This document shows positions 48,767-58,269 of a stretch of DNA of 64,000 nt, in pieces. The stretch is taken from assembly GCF_023347535.1 (NCBI RefSeq), contig NZ_CP094473.1, positions 248,001-312,000 on the forward strand, in the 5' to 3' direction. Both the position numbers and the translations under genes were made by a program. Positions within the stretch are counted from its first letter, which is position 1, and the number at the start of each line of letters is the position of its first letter. Source of the DNA: Faecalibacterium sp. HTF-F (GTDB taxonomy: Bacteria > Bacillota > Clostridia > Oscillospirales > Ruminococcaceae). Under the pieces are notes generated by a model. The model was not told the DNA's origin. It did not search any database and worked only from the letters and a program-made list of their open reading frames with translations.

Positions 48767-49687
48767 ATGGCAGATATCATCAAAGTAGAACATCTGAGCT
48801 ACGTCTACAACCCCGGCATGCCCAACGCGGTCACTGCGCTGGACGATGTGAGCTTTACGGTGGAAGAGGGCGACTTTGTGGGCATCATCGGGGCCACCGG
48901 CTCCGGCAAGAGCACCCTCATCACCCACATGAACGGCCTGAACAAGCCTACCAGCGGCAAAATCTATATCGATGGGCGCGATCTGTGGGCCGACCCGGAG
49001 AAGATCCGGGATTTCCGCTTCCTCACCGGTCTGGTGTTCCAGTATCCGGAATACCAGCTGTTCGAGGAGACCTGCTATAAGGACATCGCCTTTGGCCCCA
49101 AGAACATGGGTCTGGACGAAGCCGAGATCGACCGCCGCGTGCATGAAGCCGCCGATTTCGTTGGTCTTGACCCGGCCCTGCTGGAACGCAGCCCCTTTGA
49201 GCTGTCCGGCGGTCAGAAGCGCCGGGTTGCCGTGGCGGGCGTCATGGCTATGAAGCCCCGCATCCTTGTGCTGGACGAGCCTGCTGCGGGCCTTGACCCG
49301 GAGGGACGGGACGACATCCTCAGCGAAGTAAAGGAATACCACAAAAAGACCGGCACCACTGTGCTGCTGGTGTCCCACAGCATGGAGGACATTGCCAAGT
49401 ATGCCAACCGTGTTCTCGTGATGAGCAATAAGAAAATTGCCATGTACGACACGGTGGAAAAAGTCTTTGCCCGCGCTCCGGAGCTGCTGGAGCTGGGCCT
49501 TTCCGTGCCGCAGGTGACGAAAATTTTCCTCAAGCTGCGGGAGATGGGGGTGGATGTGCCCGCCGATGTGTACACCATCCCCTATGCGGTCAAGATGATC
49601 CTGGAGGCGAAGCGCCGCCGGGATGCAGGCGAGAGCCTTGTGCTCCCGCGGGAAGCAAAGCAGAAAGGAGGTGCTGACGGATGCTGA
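48767..49687 (+). CDS. ecfA2: ECF transporter ATPase EcfA2
   Basis: The second ATPase of the module. It has 306 residues. Seen: Walker A GATGSGKSTLITHMNG (about 40-55), Q-loop VFQYPEYQLFEETCYKDIAFG (EcfA2-like), signature LSGGQKRRVAVAG, Walker B ILVLDEPAAGLDP and H-loop VSHSMED. Its last 7 bases overlap ecfT. No substrate-binding S-component is encoded nearby, so this is a group II module that serves scattered S-components. Confidence 0.95.
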   Translation: MADIIKVEHLSYVYNPGMPNAVTALDDVSFTVEEGDFVGIIGATGSGKSTLITHMNGLNKPTSGKIYIDGRDLWADPEKIRDFRFLTGLVFQYPEYQLFEETCYKDIAFGPKNMGLDEAEIDRRVHEAADFVGLDPALLERSPFELSGGQKRRVAVAGVMAMKPRILVLDEPAAGLDPEGRDDILSEVKEYHKKTGTTVLLVSHSMEDIAKYANRVLVMSNKKIAMYDTVEKVFARAPELLELGLSVPQVTKIFLKLREMGVDVPADVYTIPYAVKMILEAKRRRDAGESLVLPREAKQKGGADGC

Positions 49688-50496
49688 GAGATATCACCAT
49701 TGGCCAGCACTTTCCGGGCAACAGTCTGGTGCACCGGTTCGACCCGCGCCTGAAGCTGGTGCTGACCATCGCTTATATCGTGCTGCTGTTTGCAGCCTCC
49801 AATCCGCTGGGCCTTACCCTTTCCATCCTGTTTCTGGCAGTGATGTACCGGGTGGCAAAGATCCCCGGCAAAATGATCCTGAAGAGCCTGAAGCCCATCC
49901 TGCCCATCGTGGTGTTCACGGCGGTGCTCAACCTGTTCTTTGTGTCGGGCGAGGGCGAACCGCTGGTGCATATCGGGTTTTTGACCATTTATGCCGAGGG
50001 CGTGCGCTATGCGGTGCTGATGGCGGTGCGCGTCATGGCGCTCATCGCGGGCACCAGCCTGCTCACCTACACCACCAGCCCCATCGTGCTCACGGACGCC
50101 ATTGAGCAGCTGCTCAAGCCGCTGGGCAAACTGCACTTCCCGGTGCATGAGCTGGCCATGATGATGAGCATTGCCCTGCGCTTCATCCCCACCCTCATTG
50201 AGGAGACGGATAAGATCATGAACGCCCAGAAGGCCCGTGGTGCCCAGCTGGACACCGGCAAAATGACCGACCGGGTCAAGGCGCTGGTGCCGGTGCTCAT
50301 TCCGCTGTTCATTTCGGCCTTCCGCCGTGCGGACGAGCTGGCCATGGCTATGGAATGCCGCTGCTACCGGGGCGGCGATGGCCGCACCCGCCTGAAGGTG
50401 CTGCGCTGCGAAAAGCAGGATTATATCGATCTGGCCGTGTGCATCGCCTGCTTTGCAGTGATCCTTGCCTCCCGGCTGGTGTTCCCGAATTTTTAA
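49681..50496 (+). CDS. ecfT: ECF transporter transmembrane protein EcfT
   Basis: The membrane scaffold that couples the ATPases to S-components. It has 271 residues with about five to six membrane helices and the EcfT signature of two Ala-Arg-Gly motifs in the cytoplasmic coupling helices: AQKARGAQLD and the MECRCYRGG variant in the second position. SLVHRFDPRLKLVLTI (about 14-29) is the conserved start. It overlaps ecfA2 by 7 bases and precedes truA after repeat copy 8. Confidence 0.95.
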   Translation: MLRDITIGQHFPGNSLVHRFDPRLKLVLTIAYIVLLFAASNPLGLTLSILFLAVMYRVAKIPGKMILKSLKPILPIVVFTAVLNLFFVSGEGEPLVHIGFLTIYAEGVRYAVLMAVRVMALIAGTSLLTYTTSPIVLTDAIEQLLKPLGKLHFPVHELAMMMSIALRFIPTLIEETDKIMNAQKARGAQLDTGKMTDRVKALVPVLIPLFISAFRRADELAMAMECRCYRGGDGRTRLKVLRCEKQDYIDLAVCIACFAVILASRLVFPNF

Positions 50497-50502
50497 AAGG
50501 AG

Positions 50503-50720
50503 AACCCTCTCAGTCAAGGCCTGATGGCCTTGACAGCTCCCCCGAAAGGGGGAGCTTTTGCCCGGTGGACGTAAGGTCTGTTCTTTTCAACAGAAGTAGA
50601 TATTTCCCCTTATAGCGCATAAAGCTCCCCCTGAGAGGAAAGACTTCCCCCGCTCCGGGGGAAGATGTCACCGTAGGTGACAAAAGGGGGAATCTGGCGC
50701 ACAAGCGCCTGAGAGGGTTT
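50503..50720. repeat. CCCTCTCAGTC-type palindromic repeat, copy 8, composite, next to truA
   Basis: It opens AACCCTCTCAGTCAAGG and closes CTGAGAGGGTTTT six bases before the truA ATG, whose only Shine-Dalgarno candidate is the repeat's GAGAGGG. Within it are AGCTCCCCCGAAAGGGGGAGCT and, at 50643-50695, the GACTTCCCCCG...GATGTCA...TGACAAAA module shared with 27108 and 29546. Confidence 0.85.
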
Positions 50721-50726
50721 TAGACT

Positions 50727-51473
50727 ATGAATTTTTTACTTACTCTTGCCTACGACGGCACGAACTACTGCGGCTTTCAGGTGCAGCCCAACGGGCGCAG
50801 CGTGGCCGCTGCGTTTCAGGACGCGCTGGAAGCGGTGCTGGGCTCCCGGCCCGACATCAAGGGCTGCAGCCGCACCGATGCGGGGGTGCATGCGCTGGGC
50901 TTCCGGCTGAACTTCCACGCCGATACCCGCATCCCGGCAGCAAAGCTGCCGCTGGCGCTGAACCAGCATCTGCCGCCGGACATCCGGGTGCTGGATGCGC
51001 AGCCGGTGCCGGAGGACTTCCACGCCCGGTACGCCGCCCACACCAAGACCTATCTCTACCGCATCCACAACCACCCCATCGATTCGCCTTTTGATGCGGC
51101 CTATTACACCCGGGTGCCCCGGCATCTGGACGAATCCAGAATGCAGGCGGCGGCGCAGCAGTTCGTGGGCAGGCACGATTTTCTGGCCCTGTGCGCGGCG
51201 GGCTCTTCCGCTGCAGCCCATGGCGACACGGTGCGCACCATCACGGACTGTCACGTTACCCGCAAGGGGGACGAGATCGACATTGAAGTGACCGCCGACG
51301 GCTACCTGTACAACATGGTGCGCATTCTGGCGGGCACTTTGTGTGAAGCGGGTGCAGGCCGGCTGGACCCGGCGGAGATCCCCGCCATTCTGGCAAGCCG
51401 CGACCGCAGCCGCGCCGGGCCGACCCTGCCAGCCAAAGGCCTGTTTTTAAAATGTGTGGAGTATGATCTGTAA
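50727..51473 (+). CDS. truA: tRNA pseudouridine(38-40) synthase TruA
   Basis: It makes pseudouridine at positions 38-40 of the anticodon arm. It has 248 residues. Seen: ALAYDGTNYCGFQVQPNGRSV-type start (LAYDGTNYCGFQ, about 6-17), the catalytic Asp in CSRTDAGVHALG (about 49-60), and the YLYNMVRILAGTL motif near the C-terminus. It follows the ECF genes as in many Firmicutes, but ribosomal protein genes rplQ and rplM usually found nearby are absent from the window. Confidence 0.96.
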   Translation: MNFLLTLAYDGTNYCGFQVQPNGRSVAAAFQDALEAVLGSRPDIKGCSRTDAGVHALGFRLNFHADTRIPAAKLPLALNQHLPPDIRVLDAQPVPEDFHARYAAHTKTYLYRIHNHPIDSPFDAAYYTRVPRHLDESRMQAAAQQFVGRHDFLALCAAGSSAAAHGDTVRTITDCHVTRKGDEIDIEVTADGYLYNMVRILAGTLCEAGAGRLDPAEIPAILASRDRSRAGPTLPAKGLFLKCVEYDL

Positions 51474-51485
51474 GGAGAACCATCC

Positions 51486-52718
51486 ATGAGCAAAATTCGC
51501 CGCGGCGACCATTCCAGCGAAGGGGAGCCGCTTTCTGCCGGGCGCGTCGAATATCTGGAAGCCGCCCGGGCCCGGGTGCGCACACGGCGCATCCGCCGCA
51601 CCGTCATCATCGTAGCGGTGCTGACCATCCTTGTCCTGTTTGCCACCGGCGCGGTGGGTTCCTCCATCGCACGGGCAAAGGATCTGGTGGATACGGCTGT
51701 TATCGCGCTGGCCCCGGCGCCCGGCTGGCCGCAGCAGACCGGCATCACCGACCCGGACACGGTGCAGCAGCTTTCCGGTGCCTTTGTGGAGATGGGCGGG
51801 GACAGCTGTGCTGTTTACAGCATGAACGGCACCCGGCTCAACAGCATCCAGAGCGGCTACGCCCGCCCGGCCATTGCGGCCGGCAAGACCCGCTTTGTGC
51901 TGTACAACCGCTCCGGCAGTGAGCTGCGGGTGGAAAGCCGCACCCAGAACCTTTATACCAAGACCATGGACAGCACCATCTACCTGTGCGCCGTGGCAGA
52001 CGCCGGGCAGGTGGCTGTTGTGACCGACAATGCCGACAGCGCGGCAGCGCTGACCGTTTACAATTCCAGCATGCAGCAGCAGCTGGTCTGGAACCTGACC
52101 AGCGAGCAGGGCATACCCCTGCGCATGGCGTTTTCGCCGGACAGCCGCCGCCTTGCCGCAGCCGCTGTGACGGCAGTGGGCGGGCAGCTGACCACCAACC
52201 TGTATGCGCTGCCCCTTGCACAGGGCGATCCGGTGTTGCTGAGCACCGAGAACAGTGTGCCCCAGTGGATGGGCTGGCTGTCCAACGGCTTTCTGCTGGT
52301 GATCTACGAGAACCGCGCCGTGCTGTACAACACCACCGGCGGCAGCATCGGCGAGCGTGCCAGCTATGATTTTGGCGGCAGCACCCTCGTCAGCGTGTCT
52401 GCCGAAAACAATGGTGTGGCCCTGCTGCTGAGCAATGGCCAGACCAGCACGGCGGTGCTGCTGGACGGGGAGCTGACCGTGGGTTACAGCGGCAGCGTGC
52501 TCTCGGCCAGCCAGATCATCCGGGCAAAGAACGACGGCTTCTACCTGCTCACCGACAGCACGGTGGAACGCTTCAACAATGTGGGCGAGTTCCAGTGGAG
52601 CCAGCCGCTTTCGGCCCGGCCCCGGGCACTGGTCGAGGGCAGGCAGATCTTGGTGTTCACCGGCAACACGGTGCAGGTGCTCACGCCGCCGGAGCAGGCA
52701 GCTTCCAGCGGACAGTGA
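51486..52718 (+). CDS. DUF5711-type membrane-anchored beta-propeller-like protein
   Basis: It has 410 residues. A basic N-terminus (ARARVRTRRIRR) is followed by one membrane helix (about 40-62), and the rest is made of repeated strands with GGDSCAVYSMNG, ADAGQVAVVTDNA, PDSRRLAAAAVT and ENNGVALLLSNGQT, consistent with a WD40-like or quinoprotein-like propeller outside the cell. The family is common in Clostridia and uncharacterised. It starts 13 bases after truA with AAGGAGAACC and precedes cvpA, with which it may share an envelope role. Confidence 0.75.
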   Translation: MSKIRRGDHSSEGEPLSAGRVEYLEAARARVRTRRIRRTVIIVAVLTILVLFATGAVGSSIARAKDLVDTAVIALAPAPGWPQQTGITDPDTVQQLSGAFVEMGGDSCAVYSMNGTRLNSIQSGYARPAIAAGKTRFVLYNRSGSELRVESRTQNLYTKTMDSTIYLCAVADAGQVAVVTDNADSAAALTVYNSSMQQQLVWNLTSEQGIPLRMAFSPDSRRLAAAAVTAVGGQLTTNLYALPLAQGDPVLLSTENSVPQWMGWLSNGFLLVIYENRAVLYNTTGGSIGERASYDFGGSTLVSVSAENNGVALLLSNGQTSTAVLLDGELTVGYSGSVLSASQIIRAKNDGFYLLTDSTVERFNNVGEFQWSQPLSARPRALVEGRQILVFTGNTVQVLTPPEQAASSGQ

Positions 52719-52793
52719 CTTTTTCAGGTGGGAAATCATGCGGAAATAGCACTCTTGCGGGGAAAGTGATAAAAATAACAGGGAAAACAAGGT

Positions 52794-53489
52794 ATGTTCA
52801 AGAATCCGTCATTTCTTTTTGATATTATATGCACTGTAGTATGGGTGATCCTGATGGTGCGCTATGCGCGCAAGGGCTTCCTTGCGTCCATGGTGGGGCT
52901 GGTGGGCAATCTGCTCAGCCTGCTGGGTGCCCACCAGCTTTCCGCCGCCTGTGCCGGATGGGTGTTCGAGCACATGCTGGCCGGCGGCTTCCGCACCCAG
53001 ATCGCCGCCAGCATCGCCGCAGGCGGTGCGGTGGACCTTTCCGGCATTGCAGAAAAGTACGCAGGCTTTCTGCCCGCCAGCTTCCGCGCGTCCATCGTGG
53101 CGGCCTGCGAGCGCTCCATTGGGGCCGTTCTGGCCGACAATGCCGTGGTGCTGGCCGATTCCATTGTGGAGAATGTGCTGCAGCCCCTGCTCACCCCGGT
53201 GATCACACTGGTGCTGTTCTTCCTGTTCTACGCGCTTCTGCGCCTGCTGGTGAGTATGCTGGTCACGGTGCTGGGCCTTGTGAACAAGCTGCCGGTCATC
53301 GGCACGGTGAACCGCGGCCTTGGCTGGCTGGTGGGAGCCGGTACGGCACTGCTGGATGTCTATCTGGTGCTGTGCATCCTGTGGGGCCTCATCGTGATCA
53401 CAGGCGGCAGCCTGAATGTGCTTAACGATACGGTGATGAGCACGAGCCTTTACTACAAAATCTTCAATCTCTTCAACCCTTTCCTGTAA
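52794..53489 (+). CDS. CvpA family membrane protein
   Basis: It has 231 residues with four to five membrane helices (about 8-24, 28-48, 118-148, 173-200). The N-terminal FDIICTVVWVILMVRYARKGFLASMVGL-like repeat (given here as helix 1 and 2 with the RKGF motif) and GTVNRGLGWLVGAGTALLDVYLV, again in two parts, match the CvpA/colicin V production family. CvpA affects cell envelope integrity and colicin export in E. coli; the role in Firmicutes is not settled. It lies between the DUF5711 gene and clpE. Its ribosome binding site is weak (GGGAAAACAAGG). Confidence 0.82.
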   Translation: MFKNPSFLFDIICTVVWVILMVRYARKGFLASMVGLVGNLLSLLGAHQLSAACAGWVFEHMLAGGFRTQIAASIAAGGAVDLSGIAEKYAGFLPASFRASIVAACERSIGAVLADNAVVLADSIVENVLQPLLTPVITLVLFFLFYALLRLLVSMLVTVLGLVNKLPVIGTVNRGLGWLVGAGTALLDVYLVLCILWGLIVITGGSLNVLNDTVMSTSLYYKIFNLFNPFL

Positions 53490-53513
53490 AGGGTTTTGAA
53501 TAAAGGAGGAACT

Positions 53514-55823
53514 ATGCTCTGTATTCGATGCCAGAAACGTCCGGCGATCATCTTCATCCAGCGGATGGATGGCGGTCAGATGAAGCAGGAGGGCTACTGC
53601 CTGCACTGCGCACGGGAACTGCACATCAAGCCGGTGGATGATCTGATGAAGCAATTCGGCATGTCGGATCAGGACCTCGATAACATGGAGAGCCGCATGG
53701 AAAGCATGATGGAGGAAATGGGGGACTCGAACCCGCTCTCCATGATGATGAACATGGCAAACGGCGGCGAGGACGCCGACCCGGACAGCATGGACGAGGA
53801 TCTTGTGCCCGGCAGCAATGCCACCTTCCCGCTGGGCTTTACCAGCAGCGATAAAAAGGAAGGCGATAAAAAGACCGACCGCAGGAACGGCAAAAAGCCG
53901 CCCAAGCGCAAATTTCTGGATACCTATTGCGAGAATCTGACCCGCAAGGCCCGGGAAGGAAAGCTGGACGATATCATTGGCCGCGACCGCGAAATTTACC
54001 GCACCATCCAGATTTTGAGCCGCCGCCAGAAGAACAACCCCTGCCTCATCGGCGAAGCCGGTGTGGGCAAGACCGCCATTGCCGAGGGCATTGCGGAGCG
54101 CATCGCAAAGGGAAATGTGCCCATCGGCCTGAAGGATAAGGAGATCTATCTGCTGGACCTCACCAGCCTTGTGGCAGGCACCCAGTTCCGCGGCCAGTTC
54201 GAGCAGCGGGTCAAGGGTCTGCTGAGCGAGGTAAAGGCTGCGGGCAATGTGATTTTGTTCATCGACGAGATCCACACCATCACCTCGGCCGGTGAGAGCG
54301 AGGGCGCCATGAACGCGGGCAACATCTTAAAGCCCGCCCTCTCCCGCGGAGAAATTCAGGTCATCGGTGCCACCACCTTCAACGAGTACCGCAAGTACAT
54401 TGAAAAGGATCAGGCGCTGGAGCGCCGCTTCCAGCCCGTGCGGGTGGAGGAGCCCAGCGTTGCCGACACGTTGGCCGTGATGAACGGCATCAAGCGCTAC
54501 TACGAGCAGCACCATCATGTTCAGGTGCCGGCCGATGTGCTTTCGGCCACCGTCACCCTGAGCGAACGGTATATCACCGACCGCTTCCTGCCCGATAAGG
54601 CCATCGACCTGCTGGACGAAGCTTGTGCCTGCTGCAATCTGGCCCATCCGGTCATTTCCGAGTATCTGGGGATGCAGAAGGAGCTGGATGCCCTGAAGCA
54701 GGAAGAGGCCGAGATGGAGAATGCGGACGTCAATGAGCCCATCGACTACGAGCGTGTGGCAGAGCGCAAGACCCGCATCGCCAAGCTGGAGGCAGAGCTG
54801 CCCGCAAAGCAGGCCGCCGCCAGCGAGATCCAGGTGACCATGGACGATGTGGCCAAGGTCATCGAGCTGTGGACCGGCATCCCGGCGGTGAAAATCCGCG
54901 AGACCGAGTTCGCGAAGCTGGCAAACCTTGAGAGTGAGCTGAAAAAGAAGATCATCGGGCAGGACGAGGCCGTGCATCTGGTGGCGCAGGCCATCAAGCG
55001 CAGCCGCGCCGACCTTTCGGGCCGCCGCCGTCCCGCAAGCTTTATCTTTGTGGGCCCCACCGGCGTGGGCAAGACCGAGCTGGTCAAGCAGCTGGCAAAT
55101 CAGCTGTTCGATGGCCCCGATCCGCTCATCCGTCTGGACATGAGCGAGTATATGGAAAAATACGCGGTGTCCCGCATGATCGGTTCGCCTCCGGGCTATG
55201 TGGGCTACGAGGAGGCCGGTCAGCTCACCGAGAAGGTGCGCCGCCGCCCCTACAGCGTGGTGCTGTTCGACGAGATCGAAAAGGCACACCCGGATGTGAT
55301 GAACATTCTGCTGCAGATTTTGGACGAGGGCAAGATCAACGATGCGCAGGGCCGCACGGTAGACTTCTCCAACACGGTCATCTGCATGACCTCCAACGCC
55401 GGCAGCAGCGACCAGAGCACCGGCGGGCTTGGTTTCAACAAGAGCGAGGAACAGCTCAGCGAGGAAAAAACCCGCAAGGCGCTGGCCCAGTTCCTGCGGC
55501 CGGAGTTCCTTGGCCGCGTGGACGAAGTGATCGCCTTCAAGCCTTTGACGGAACAGACCCTGCAGGGCATTGCGGCCCTGATGCTGGACGAGTATAAGCC
55601 CGGCATGGAGGCCAAGGGCATCGCTTACAGCTACACCCCGGCAGCGCTCAAGACACTGGTGCAAAAGAGTCAGGGCGGCAAGTTCGGCGCCCGCGACCTG
55701 CGCCGCGTGATCCGCAAGGCGGTGGAAGACCCCGCCGCCGAGCGCCTGATCGACGGCAGCCTTGCTTCCGGCAGCACCCTTGTGGTGGATGCCGATGAAA
55801 ACGGCGAAATTATCTTGAAGTAA
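53514..55823 (+). CDS. clpE: ClpE-type AAA+ unfoldase with N-terminal zinc finger
   Basis: It unfolds proteins for ClpP. It has 769 residues. A treble-clef zinc finger (Cys3, Cys6, Cys29, Cys32) replaces the Clp N-domain repeat, followed by a Met-rich linker (about 60-95), D1 (about 130-370; [18 protein letters not shown]), a middle coiled coil (about 380-440) and D2 (about 470-769; [34 protein letters not shown]). The zinc finger and absent ClpN repeats are as in ClpE of Bacillus and Lactococcus. No CtsR or McsAB gene is adjacent. The ATG at 53514 follows AAAGGAGG. The gene is the last in its run. Confidence 0.92.
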   Translation: MLCIRCQKRPAIIFIQRMDGGQMKQEGYCLHCARELHIKPVDDLMKQFGMSDQDLDNMESRMESMMEEMGDSNPLSMMMNMANGGEDADPDSMDEDLVPGSNATFPLGFTSSDKKEGDKKTDRRNGKKPPKRKFLDTYCENLTRKAREGKLDDIIGRDREIYRTIQILSRRQKNNPCLIGEAGVGKTAIAEGIAERIAKGNVPIGLKDKEIYLLDLTSLVAGTQFRGQFEQRVKGLLSEVKAAGNVILFIDEIHTITSAGESEGAMNAGNILKPALSRGEIQVIGATTFNEYRKYIEKDQALERRFQPVRVEEPSVADTLAVMNGIKRYYEQHHHVQVPADVLSATVTLSERYITDRFLPDKAIDLLDEACACCNLAHPVISEYLGMQKELDALKQEEAEMENADVNEPIDYERVAERKTRIAKLEAELPAKQAAASEIQVTMDDVAKVIELWTGIPAVKIRETEFAKLANLESELKKKIIGQDEAVHLVAQAIKRSRADLSGRRRPASFIFVGPTGVGKTELVKQLANQLFDGPDPLIRLDMSEYMEKYAVSRMIGSPPGYVGYEEAGQLTEKVRRRPYSVVLFDEIEKAHPDVMNILLQILDEGKINDAQGRTVDFSNTVICMTSNAGSSDQSTGGLGFNKSEEQLSEEKTRKALAQFLRPEFLGRVDEVIAFKPLTEQTLQGIAALMLDEYKPGMEAKGIAYSYTPAALKTLVQKSQGGKFGARDLRRVIRKAVEDPAAERLIDGSLASGSTLVVDADENGEIILK

Positions 55824-55825
55824 AC

Positions 55826-55866
55826 AAAAAAGCCCCTGCATCCGTTTTGGAATGCAGGGGCTTTTC
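55826..55866. terminator. Bidirectional terminator
   Basis: AAAAAAGCCCCTGCATCC / GAATGCAGGGGCTTTT ends clpE and, read leftward, the convergent small lipoprotein-like gene. Confidence 0.9.
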
Positions 55867-55902
55867 CGCTGTTTGGCGCTGTACGGCAAACTGGAATTTT
55901 TG

Positions 55903-56310
55903 TTATTCTACGATACCTTCAATATAGCTGTAATCAATATTTCCCTTTGTAACAGAATAGAAAAATGGATCTTTTCTAATTGTATCATCTGAATTGATAA
56001 TAAAATTATTCCAATCGCCTGCCTCGTTGCCATCAGACAAATAAATAGTAACTTTGAAACTATATCCCATATATCCCAAAGACGGCTTTGACCGCTTTAA
56101 TTCGACGCCATTCAAATTTTCGACAATATGCTGAATCTGCTCTTTGTCGGTAATATGTGTTGCGTTTCCGCTATTGCCATTGAAAACAACTATTTCCATG
56201 ACCTCATTAGGGTCTAAGTCCATCAAGTCGAGTGGAATATTAAACCATACAACAATGCCCATCAAAAGAATTATCACAACAGACAGCAATAGGATGATTT
56301 TCTTTTTCAT
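55903..56310 (-). CDS. Membrane-anchored protein with AT-rich codon use (DUF5301-like)
   Basis: It has 135 residues. A basic start MKKKIILLLSVVIILLMGIV is a signal anchor (about 5-23), followed by a small extracellular domain with NGNSGNATHITDKEQIQHIV and a GYMGYSFKVTIYLSDG strand, much like the DUF5301-type proteins of Firmicutes (name uncertain). Its base composition is far more AT-rich than clpE and gltX, so it was probably gained horizontally. The ribosome binding site is AAGGAG. Function unknown. Confidence 0.78.
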   Translation of the reverse strand: MKKKIILLLSVVIILLMGIVVWFNIPLDLMDLDPNEVMEIVVFNGNSGNATHITDKEQIQHIVENLNGVELKRSKPSLGYMGYSFKVTIYLSDGNEAGDWNNFIINSDDTIRKDPFFYSVTKGNIDYSYIEGIVE

Positions 56311-56413
56311 ATCAGCTCAACTCCTTTGTCAACTTTCGATTTGTTGAATCAAGTATAGCATGTTGCGAACAAAAGGAAAAGGGTTAGATGTGAATGCATG
56401 ATGTTATCCCGCA

Positions 56414-56442
56414 TTGACAAAACAGCGCAGAATCAGTACAAT
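56414..56442 (+). promoter_or_regulatory. gltX promoter
   Basis: A perfect TTGACA (56414-56419), 17 bases and TACAAT (56437-56442), 53 bases before the ATG. No T-box was seen in the short leader. Confidence 0.75.
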
Positions 56443-56494
56443 AAAACATAGCTATCCGCAAATTTTTTGCATGAGAATAAAGGAGCGTTTTTCT

Positions 56495-57964
56495 ATGCCG
56501 AGCAATAAAGTCCGCACCCGTTTTGCGCCGTCGCCCACGGGTTATATGCACGTTGGCAACCTGCGCACTGCCCTGTACACCTACCTGATGGCAAAGCACG
56601 AGGACGGCACCTTCATCCTGCGCATCGAGGATACCGATCAGGGCCGCTATGTCGAGGGTGCGGTGGATGTCATCTACAACACCCTGCGGGAGACCGGCCT
56701 GCTGTGGGACGAAGGCCCGGACATCGGCGGCCCCGTGGGCCCCTATGTGCAGAGCGAGCGCATGGGCATGTTCAAGCAGTATGCCGAGCAGCTGGTGGCC
56801 GAGGGCAAGGCATATTATTGCTTCTGCACCGAGGAGCGTCTGGAAGCCCTGCATGCTGAGCAGCGCGCCAACGGTGAGATGACCCACTACGACGGCTGCT
56901 GCCGCGACCTGCCCAAGGAGGAAGTGGAAAAGCGCCTTGCCGCCGGGGAACCCTATGTTATCCGCCAGAAGATCCCCCGCGAGGGCGTGACCGGCTTTGA
57001 CGATGTGGTGTACGGCCACATCGAGGTGAACAACAGCGAGATGGACGACCAGATCCTCATCAAGACCGACGGCATGCCCACCTATAACTTTGCCAACGTG
57101 GTGGACGACCACCTCATGGGCATCACCCACGTCATCCGCGGCAGCGAGTATCTGTCTTCCACCCCCAAGTACAACCTGCTGTATCAGGCCTTTGGCTGGG
57201 AGATCCCCACCTACATCCACTGCCCGCCGGTCATGAAGGACGCCCAGAACAAGCTGTCCAAGCGCAACGGCGACGCCAGCTATCAGGATCTGGTGGCAAA
57301 GGGCTACCTGACTGAGGCCGTGCTGAACTACATCTGCCTGCTGGGCTGGAGCCCCAAGGGCGAGTATGCCGAGCAGGAGATCTTCTCCCTGCCGGAGCTG
57401 GTCAAGATCTGGTCTCCGGACGGCATCTCCAAGTCTCCCGCCATTTTTGACCCCCTCAAGCTGCGGGCCATCAACGCGGAATATATCCGCCGCCTGTCTC
57501 CCGAGGAGTTCCAGAAGAAGGCGGAGCCGTGGATCGACAGCGCTGTGCACACCTCCATCGACAAAAAGCTGTTGTGTGCAAACCTGCAGCCCCGCTGCGA
57601 GGTGCTGGGCGAGATCCCCGAGCAGCTGGATTTCTTTGACGTCATGCCGGAGTATGATGTGAGCCTGTATGCCAACAAAAAGCAGAAGACCACCCCGGAA
57701 ACGGCGAAGGAGGCACTGGAAGCCCTGCTGCCGGTGCTGAGCGATGAGGCGCTGGATTTTGGCAATCGCGATGCCGTTTTTGATGCCTGCAAGGCCAAGG
57801 CTGAAGAGCTGGGCAAAAAGAACGGCTGGCTGCTCTACCCGCTGGGCATTGCCCTGTCCGGCAAACAGCGCACCCCCGGCGGCGGCACCGACCTTGCCTG
57901 CATGATGGGCCGTGAGACCACCCTTGCCCGCGTCAATGCGGCAATTGAAAAGCTGAACGGTTAA
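56495..57964 (+). CDS. gltX: Glutamate--tRNA ligase
   Basis: It charges tRNA-Glu (and possibly tRNA-Gln) with glutamate. It has 489 residues. The class I signatures are intact: HIGH-type RFAPSPTGYMHVGNLRTA (about 8-25) and KMSKS-type KLSKRNG. The Zn-like CFCTEERLEAL region and the anticodon-binding helical domain (about 330-489) follow. The ATG at 56495 has AAAGGAGCG upstream. In this group glutamyl-tRNA-Gln is usually amidated by GatCAB, which is not in the window. Confidence 0.95.
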   Translation: MPSNKVRTRFAPSPTGYMHVGNLRTALYTYLMAKHEDGTFILRIEDTDQGRYVEGAVDVIYNTLRETGLLWDEGPDIGGPVGPYVQSERMGMFKQYAEQLVAEGKAYYCFCTEERLEALHAEQRANGEMTHYDGCCRDLPKEEVEKRLAAGEPYVIRQKIPREGVTGFDDVVYGHIEVNNSEMDDQILIKTDGMPTYNFANVVDDHLMGITHVIRGSEYLSSTPKYNLLYQAFGWEIPTYIHCPPVMKDAQNKLSKRNGDASYQDLVAKGYLTEAVLNYICLLGWSPKGEYAEQEIFSLPELVKIWSPDGISKSPAIFDPLKLRAINAEYIRRLSPEEFQKKAEPWIDSAVHTSIDKKLLCANLQPRCEVLGEIPEQLDFFDVMPEYDVSLYANKKQKTTPETAKEALEALLPVLSDEALDFGNRDAVFDACKAKAEELGKKNGWLLYPLGIALSGKQRTPGGGTDLACMMGRETTLARVNAAIEKLNG

Positions 57965-57996
57965 GCATAAGTACAGAGATCTGGGAGGTGGAACCT

Positions 57997-58269
57997 ATGA
58001 TGTACCCGTTTATGACATTGGATGACGATACCGAGATCGTGCATTCCGAGATGAAGCCCGATGGCCGGGTAAAGGTGTACCTTGAAAAACCGGATGCAGA
58101 AGATTGTTTCCACTCAGCAGTGTGCTGGCTGCCGGGTTATGACTGGCAGGAGGTACACGGCTTCACGCCCGAGGAGATCGTGCGGTATCAGAAGATCGTG
58201 GAGTCTACCGCGCATCTGATCTTGCGGTTCTCCCAAGAAGGAGGCGTGGAAAATGCCGCAGGTTTTTAA
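57997..58269 (+). CDS. Small protein upstream of a DUF4160 gene
   Basis: It has 90 residues, is acidic and has no signal peptide: PDGRVKVYLEKPDAEDCFHS in the middle and HGFTPEEIVRYQKIVESTAHLI near the end. It has no recognised domain, but its size and position match the small DUF2442-like partners often found with DUF4160. It overlaps the DUF4160 gene by 17 bases, so the pair is cotranslated. The start at 57997 follows GGAGG. It lies 32 bases after gltX. Confidence 0.7.
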   Translation: MMYPFMTLDDDTEIVHSEMKPDGRVKVYLEKPDAEDCFHSAVCWLPGYDWQEVHGFTPEEIVRYQKIVESTAHLILRFSQEGGVENAAGF

